A stretch of DNA of 17,933 nucleotides from CAIMZW01 sp037130455 (GTDB taxonomy: Bacteria > Actinomycetota > Actinomycetes > Nanopelagicales > Nanopelagicaceae). Shown piece by piece: positions 14,410-17,933 of this stretch (position 1 is the stretch's first letter; each line of letters starts with the position of its first letter). The translations under genes and the position numbers were made by a program. The stretch lies in contig JBAXSZ010000035.1 of the NCBI GenBank assembly GCA_037130455.1, forward strand, positions 1 through 17,933. The letters are read 5' to 3'. The notes below the pieces were generated by a model. It worked only from the letters and a program-made list of their open reading frames with translations. It made no database searches and was not told where the DNA came from.

Positions 14410-15777
14410 ATGAAATTTGTTAAAAGTTCGAAAGAAGAATTAAAGGGCGCAACTAAATTCCTAAAATTCTTCGCAATGACCATGGCAATTATTGGTGGCA
14501 TATCGATGGTGAGTTCTGCAGTTTTCGCTGGCGTATCGGCAAGGGCTTTTAATACCACTGCCCAAAGTTTTACCTCTGGCACCTTGAGTTTGACCGAAAC
14601 TAACCAGGCAACAACCGGAACCACCAACGGATTTTCTAGCAGCTTTGCAGTGACAAACGTGGCTCCAGGCGATGTCGTCAATAGATATTTCACTCTCACC
14701 AACGGCGGAAACCTAGCCGCCGCATCCATGACTGCCCAGATTGCCGATACGGGAACCATTTCCAATACAGTCACCGCGGCTTCTGCAACGGGCGGAACAG
14801 TTACCTATACATATACACCAGTGGATTCTTCGGATTATCTAAAAGTTGGCGAAATCGTGACGATCACTGGATTGAGTACCGCTGCTTTCAACCTTGCAGC
14901 TGTAGCGGTTGCTTCTGCGACCTCAACTCAATTTACTGTCACAAACGCAGCAACAGGAACTGCAGTTACTGGTGCAACTGGAACTGCCACGGTTCAAGAT
15001 CGCCTCATTTCTGATGCGACCAATGGATTGCAATTCACCTTGTCGAACTGTTCGGTTGAATGGTCCAATACCGGTACCTGTCCAACTGCCACAGTGACTG
15101 CTGCGTCTGGTACTGGTTCGGTAGTTACCTACACTGCAGCCAATACTTATGTTGCCGGCGATCAAGTATCTGTCACCGGATTATCTGGAGCGGTTACTAT
15201 CACTGCAATATCTGGTTCAGGTACAGTCGTCACTTACTCAACCACAAACACGACCGGACTTTCGGCGGGACAGAGCATTACGATTTCAGGTGCGACGACT
15301 GCTGGATATAACGGTGCAAAAACTATTCTTGCAGTGAATGCGGGTGTTAGTTTTACAGTTACCAATGCGACAACTGGTGCAACTTCTACGGCGACGGGTA
15401 CGTACACTTCAGGTTTCAACTTGTCTAACTTAACGGTTGCCACTGCTTCGAGCACACAATTTACAGTGAACAACACCACGGTAGATCGCGCGGTTTCTGT
15501 AGCATCTGGAACTTCGACACCAGTGATTAATGGTGTAACCATCATGGCATCCGTAGCAGGTCCGACATTGCAATCGACAGCTCAGACTTTGACAGCGGCA
15601 AGTTTGAACCTCATTCCTGGCGGCGTCAACCATATTAAAGTGAATATGACCTTGCCTGCTGGAAGCGAAGTTGTCACAAACGGAGTGTGGCCAACGGGAA
15701 CAGTCCAAGGACAGACTGCGCTTTTGACGCTTTCCTTTATTGAGCAATTGCGTACCAACACGACCACCAATAGTTAA
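14410..15777 (+). CDS. TasA/camelysin-like secreted subunit 4, large, with nested beta modules
   Basis: At 455 residues this is the largest subunit. Its leader is IGGISMVSSAVFA (residues 28-40), followed by the mature start GVSARAFNTTAQ and SGTLSLTE. The core fold has VAPGDVVNRYFTL (84-96), MTAQIAD (107-113), SDATNGLQFTLSNC (201-214), the cysteine pair C214/C224 and a final LLTLSFIEQ with tail TTTNS. Module A (about 119-195) is inserted after the IAD strand, exactly as in subunit 3. Module B (from about 226) sits after the second cysteine and is itself split by a third module C (about 260-335). The ribosome binding site is GGGGACA, with its GGGA seven bases before the ATG. Extra modules would make this a larger, possibly surface-exposed or adhesive subunit; that is inference. 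Confidence 0.8.
   Translation: MKFVKSSKEELKGATKFLKFFAMTMAIIGGISMVSSAVFAGVSARAFNTTAQSFTSGTLSLTETNQATTGTTNGFSSSFAVTNVAPGDVVNRYFTLTNGGNLAAASMTAQIADTGTISNTVTAASATGGTVTYTYTPVDSSDYLKVGEIVTITGLSTAAFNLAAVAVASATSTQFTVTNAATGTAVTGATGTATVQDRLISDATNGLQFTLSNCSVEWSNTGTCPTATVTAASGTGSVVTYTAANTYVAGDQVSVTGLSGAVTITAISGSGTVVTYSTTNTTGLSAGQSITISGATTAGYNGAKTILAVNAGVSFTVTNATTGATSTATGTYTSGFNLSNLTVATASSTQFTVNNTTVDRAVSVASGTSTPVINGVTIMASVAGPTLQSTAQTLTAASLNLIPGGVNHIKVNMTLPAGSEVVTNGVWPTGTVQGQTALLTLSFIEQLRTNTTTNS
14764..14994 (+). repeat. Beta module A in subunit 4
   Basis: About 77 residues: VTAASATGGTVTYTYT, VGEIVTITGLSTAAFNL, VAVASATSTQFTVTNA, ATGTAVTGATGTATV. This is the complete form of the module, and it serves as the template for recognising the split module B. 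Confidence 0.65.
15085..15507 (+). repeat. Beta module B of subunit 4, interrupted by module C
   Basis: The first half of module B (residues about 226-259) ends in VAGDQVSVTGLS. The second half resumes with FNLSNLTVATASSTQFTV at residue 336. Joined, they align with module A, where TGLS is followed by TAAFNL and ASATSTQFTV. Module C (residues about 260-335, bases 15187-15414) lies between and has its own GTVVTYSTTN, AGQSITISGATTAGYN, VSFTVTNATTG and TGTYTS. Confidence 0.6.
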
Positions 15778-15820
15778 TTCAGTTTGAGAAAAAGAAATGG
15801 CGTCAATGAAGGAGGGAATG

Positions 15821-16351
15821 ATGAATAGCGGTAATCGACGTTTGCGTCGCACCGCCATTCTCGTTGCCCTCCTCACTGGCGTGCCCATGGCGGTGGTCCA
15901 TGCGGGACCGACAGCGCGTGCTCTGAATGTCACCAAACAGAACGTCACAAGTGGAACCTACGAACTGACGGCGGTTGCCACATCTAGTTCGCCAGATACT
16001 CACGCCAGCTATACCTTGATAGTCGCATCCAATGCAATTGGGTATTACGCCATCAGGAATTTTGGCACCTTGTCTGTAAACAGTTTTAGCCTTATCGGAT
16101 CGACTTCCACCGCGATGCGGTACTGCATGAACCAAGCTTTTCAGAGCGGTAGTCAGACCCGGTGCGCAGATGGCAGCTATTCTCCAAGAATCACGATTGG
16201 TGCCTATCCGACTCAAACGACAATGGCTACGGCCCTGGCCCCGGGTGGATATTTAACTCTTTCGGAAACATCCACCTCCAGCGTTAACGACGTCATTACT
16301 ATTGCCGTCTCGCGGGCTCAAATCGTGACGAACGGTACAAGGAACTCTTAA
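15821..16351 (+). CDS. Short TasA-like secreted protein, subunit 5
   Basis: A 176-residue secreted protein, divergent but related to the subunits. It has an Arg-rich start (NRRLRR), a hydrophobic leader (about 11-28) ending VVHA, and a mature start GPTARALNVTKQNVTSGTYE that lines up with GVSARAFNTTAQSFTSGTLS of subunit 4. The cysteine pair is C102/C115, and the tail is TNGTRNS after VITIAVSRAQ. It lacks the PGD-x3-R-[YL] motif and the GG-x-S leader core, so it may be processed differently. Possible starts are 15797, 15806, 15818 and 15821; the last is preferred because AGGAGG (15810-15815) stands five bases before it. It follows subunit 4 closely and may be a minor, capping or anchoring component. 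Confidence 0.7.
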   Translation: MNSGNRRLRRTAILVALLTGVPMAVVHAGPTARALNVTKQNVTSGTYELTAVATSSSPDTHASYTLIVASNAIGYYAIRNFGTLSVNSFSLIGSTSTAMRYCMNQAFQSGSQTRCADGSYSPRITIGAYPTQTTMATALAPGGYLTLSETSTSSVNDVITIAVSRAQIVTNGTRNS

Positions 16352-16400
16352 GTAGGCGGCTAAGTCGAGAAAAGTCACGATTATCTGACATCTATATTCT

Positions 16401-16411
16401 TTATGTCATAA
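16401..16411. promoter_or_regulatory. Candidate operator palindrome before 16450 promoter
   Basis: TTATG-T-CATAA is a perfect 5-1-5 palindrome ending four bases before the -35 hexamer. Its ATGTCA also pairs with TGACAT at 16386-16391. It could be a regulator site or part of a weak hairpin that ends the subunit 5 transcript. Confidence 0.35.
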
Positions 16412-16414
16412 ACA

Positions 16415-16443
16415 TTGCGTTTACCTCACAAAAGAGTAACAAT
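16415..16443 (+). promoter_or_regulatory. Promoter of SipW-type peptidase copy 4 (leaderless)
   Basis: TTGCGT (16415-16420), a 17-base spacer and AACAAT (16438-16443) are followed by six bases and the ATG at 16450. It matches the promoter at 8889-8917 in sequence and spacing. Confidence 0.55.
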
Positions 16444-16449
16444 TGAGCC

Positions 16450-17028
16450 ATGGGTCTGAAGGAAGTCCTTCAAACAAGTCGTACATACCTCCTTGCCATT
16501 CTTACTTTCTCAGTGCTCTTAGTTTCAATCTTGATCCATTCGGTTTTAGGGATTTCGCTTTCTCCCATCCTTTCTGGATCCATGAAGCCACTTTTCAATG
16601 TCGGAGACCTCCTTATTACGCAAGATGTTCCTGCGCACCAATTGAAGGTTGGGGATGTCGTGGTCTTGCGAAATGGCCAGGACTACACCTTATTTGCACA
16701 TCGAATTATTCGGATCTCAGAGATAAATGGCACGGTATTTATTCAAACCAAGGGTGATGCTAACCCAACGGAGGATCAAGGAACGCTCCGGGTTGCCGCT
16801 TTTCAGACCATGCCAAGAGGTTTTGGTCGCTTGCCATGGGCTGGATCCCTGCTAGACACTATCTCGCGAAACAGAATTGCGCTCTTCGCGGACTTTGGTT
16901 TACTTGCGCTAGCAAGTTTGGGGCTCAATCGATTCTTTTACTTTCTGGGCCATCGACGTAAATCGAACTCGAAAATAGCAGCTGCACCTGCCGCTGAAAC
17001 TACAATGAGAGAAAAGGTCAAAGTTTAG
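16450..17028 (+). CDS. SipW-type signal peptidase I (S26B), copy 4
   Basis: A 192-residue peptidase with a complete catalytic set: Ser44 in SGSMKP, His84 in FAHRI and Asp103 in KGDANP. These numbers are identical to copy 1, which is its closest relative in this window. An N-terminal hydrophobic segment (about 12-37) and a C-terminal one (about 142-162) bracket the catalytic domain, followed by a basic cytoplasmic tail (HRRKSNSK). No ribosome binding site is visible; a leaderless promoter lies upstream. The 98-base gap from subunit 5 and a hairpin overlapping its 3' end suggest a monocistronic unit. Confidence 0.9.
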   Translation: MGLKEVLQTSRTYLLAILTFSVLLVSILIHSVLGISLSPILSGSMKPLFNVGDLLITQDVPAHQLKVGDVVVLRNGQDYTLFAHRIIRISEINGTVFIQTKGDANPTEDQGTLRVAAFQTMPRGFGRLPWAGSLLDTISRNRIALFADFGLLALASLGLNRFFYFLGHRRKSNSKIAAAPAAETTMREKVKV

Positions 17029-17038
17029 TTTCTCTCAT
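17005..17038 (+). terminator. Hairpin overlapping the end of copy 4
   Basis: ATGAGAGAAA (17005-17014) and TTTCTCTCAT (17029-17038) pair perfectly over 10 bp, with the stop codon in the 14-base loop. The right arm could instead pair with TGAGA at 17043-17047. It is rich in A-T pairs and has no T-tract, so termination is only a possibility. Confidence 0.35.
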
Positions 17039-17089
17039 ATCGTGAGATAACACCTAGGGTTTCGAGACCTTACCGCAAAGTAACTTCCG

Positions 17090-17095
17090 TATCTT
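17090..17095 (+). promoter_or_regulatory. Possible -10 element for peptidase copy 5
   Basis: TATCTT (TAnnnT) is followed by six bases and a GTG at 17102 that opens the frame of copy 5. This repeats the leaderless spacing seen before the other peptidase genes. No -35 of the TTGC[AG]T type is present. Confidence 0.3.
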
Positions 17096-17101
17096 CGGCT
17101 C

Positions 17102-17218
17102 GTGAGTTCCATACCGCCAGTTCAATCCTCGGGCAACGCCCCGTTGGCAGGACCGGTCATGCCTGCTCGCACCAGAGGTCGGTAGCTATTTAGCGCTGTA
17201 TTTCTAGCGCTGCTCTTT
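17102..17218 (+). pseudogene. 5' part of peptidase copy 5, interrupted by an in-frame TAG
   Basis: In the frame of copy 5, GTG at 17102 or ATG at 17159 (with AGGA six bases before it) starts a short peptide ending MPARTRGR, then TAG at 17183-17185. The frame then continues LFSAVFLALLFVPVLLHS. The part after the stop matches the first membrane segment of copies 1 and 4 (FLILFVPVMMHS in copy 1). A single base change could have created the stop from, for example, TGG or CAG. Either the gene is damaged, translation restarts at GTG 17219, or the base is a sequence error or strain variant. Confidence 0.6.
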
Positions 17219-17833
17219 GTGCCGGTTCTTCTTCACTCATTACTCGGAATAGCAATTTCGCCAGTTCTGAGTGGATCAATGAAACCAGTCTTCAATCCGG
17301 GTGATGCTCTCATTACAAAAGAGACCAAAGCGCAAGACCTTCGTGTGGGAGACATTGTGGTGTTGCGGAATGCATCTGACTATTCGCTCTTTTCCCACCG
17401 GATCACTTCGATTAAAAATATAGATTTTCAAATCGTTATTAACACCAAAGGCGATAACAACCCGGTAGTTGACGCAGGCGCCGTCAAGGTAAATCCGCTT
17501 CAATTAATTCCTAGGGAGATTGGCCATGTGCCATTCCTTGGCCGCGAAGTTGTCTTCTTTACTTCCAATAAAGGGCGATTAGTCAGTTATGTGATGATTG
17601 CACTGGCCGTGCTCTTAAGCATTGGTAGGTACTTTGGCCGAAAGACATTAGCCAAACATCACGCGCTCAATCTTCACATGCCACATCTACACCATGATAT
17701 TCAGGCACCGTCATCGGGGACTGAAGTACTTCCAACTGGAACCAGTATCACTTCGACTGATTCCAACCTAGATCAATCAGATCCAGGAATATCTAGCAAT
17801 GCAGCCACGGACTATAAAGGGGACAATGTATGA
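17219..17833 (+). CDS. SipW-type signal peptidase, copy 5, N-terminally truncated frame
   Basis: The uninterrupted part of the fifth peptidase gene encodes 204 residues from a GTG without ribosome binding site. It keeps the complete catalytic set (Ser in SGSMKP, His in FSHRI, Asp in KGDNNP) and a C-terminal membrane segment. Only the last third of the N-terminal membrane segment remains (VPVLLHSLLGIAIS); the rest lies upstream behind a TAG. The C-terminal tail is long and unusual: a His-rich stretch KHHALNLHMPHLHHD, then a Ser/Thr-rich acidic end. The stop overlaps the start of subunit 6 (ATGA), as the peptidase operon at 10415 overlaps subunit 1, so a peptidase-subunit pairing is repeated. 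Activity is uncertain. Confidence 0.75.
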   Translation: MPVLLHSLLGIAISPVLSGSMKPVFNPGDALITKETKAQDLRVGDIVVLRNASDYSLFSHRITSIKNIDFQIVINTKGDNNPVVDAGAVKVNPLQLIPREIGHVPFLGREVVFFTSNKGRLVSYVMIALAVLLSIGRYFGRKTLAKHHALNLHMPHLHHDIQAPSSGTEVLPTGTSITSTDSNLDQSDPGISSNAATDYKGDNV

Positions 17834-17933
17834 AATTCGGAATCGGTCCAGCCATTGCTGGAAAACTAACATCACAGGTTGCGATGGTTGCGATCCTTGC
17901 AACTGCAACGGTCGGTGGAGTTTCAATCATCAG
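17830..17933 (+). CDS. TasA/camelysin-like secreted subunit 6 (3' end outside window)
   Basis: Only 34 codons are in the window, but the beginning matches the other subunits: MKF start, a Lys-containing N-terminus, then hydrophobic AILATATVGGVSIIS, which is the leader core VGG[VI]S seen in subunits 2 and 3. The ribosome binding site GGGGACA (17819-17825) is the same as that of subunit 4. The ATG overlaps the stop of peptidase copy 5. The VFA cleavage site and the mature part lie beyond the end. Confidence 0.75.
   Translation, partial: MKFGIGPAIAGKLTSQVAMVAILATATVGGVSII

Noticed and set aside
14764..15507. Repeats in subunit 4 as a CRISPR array or DNA tandem repeat
   Set aside because: The repetition is at protein level with diverged DNA; there are no identical direct repeats with spacers.
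15234..15545. Minus-strand frames across the subunit genes (for example 11875-12177, 13925-14164, 15234-15545, 15430-15948)
   Set aside because: They mirror the low-complexity Thr/Ala/Val codons of the sense genes and have no recognisable domain or start signal.
1..17933. tRNA, rRNA, insertion sequences, integrase or attachment sites
   Set aside because: No cloverleaf, rRNA segment, transposase or integrase frame or flanking direct repeats was seen, so I cannot support a mobile-element origin for the accessory locus.

Overview
The window reads as a chromosome segment of a low- to mid-GC member of the Actinomycetota, possibly a small-genome planktonic lineage such as Nanopelagicales/acI; the phylum is a firm inference, the lineage a guess. 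The phylum call rests on gene content and order: ftsK, a RodZ-like HTH/DUF4115 protein, rimO, pgsA, pncC (cinA C-terminal type), clgR, a DUF3046 protein, recA and recX, together with class II fructose-bisphosphatase GlpX and an SOS box of the Gram-positive type.

Positions 1-8882 are housekeeping. The 3' end of ftsK is followed by the RodZ-like gene, then a tightly coupled run rimO-pgsA-pncC-clgR in which each start codon overlaps the previous stop by four bases. A short TetR-family gene and the DUF3046 gene follow. glpX lies on the minus strand between DUF3046 and recA. The recA leader carries a perfect CGAAC-N4-GTTCG LexA box, and recX follows six bases after recA.

Positions 8883-17933 form an accessory locus devoted to secretion and assembly of TasA/camelysin-like surface proteins. 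It holds five SipW-type (S26B, ER/archaeal-type) signal peptidase genes: 8924, 10415, 10954, 16450, and one near 17102-17833 that is interrupted by an amber codon. It also holds six related secreted-subunit genes: 11531, 12314, 13353, 14410, 15821 and a partial one at 17830. A divergent PhoB/OmpR-type regulator with a degenerate receiver domain (9485-10282, minus) sits inside the locus. The subunits share a hydrophobic leader with a GG-[VI]-S-x2-SS-x-VFA core, a start of the mature part resembling TasA, a two-cysteine loop, and a W/L-[ST]-F-x-E-x-Q strand near an Asn/Ser/Thr-rich C-terminus. Two of them are enlarged by inserted Thr/Ala/Gly-rich beta modules, and in the largest one module is inserted inside another.

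Inferred mechanism: the SipW-type peptidases cleave the subunit leaders, the mature subunits assemble into extracellular fibres or a surface coat, and the orphan-type regulator controls at least the 10415 operon through a palindrome and an 11-bp-period direct repeat. The signal-peptidase genes appear to be read from leaderless transcripts. The subunit genes have a conserved GGGA(CA) ribosome binding site. Hairpins lie between successive subunit genes. The window ends inside the sixth subunit gene, so the locus continues to the right.
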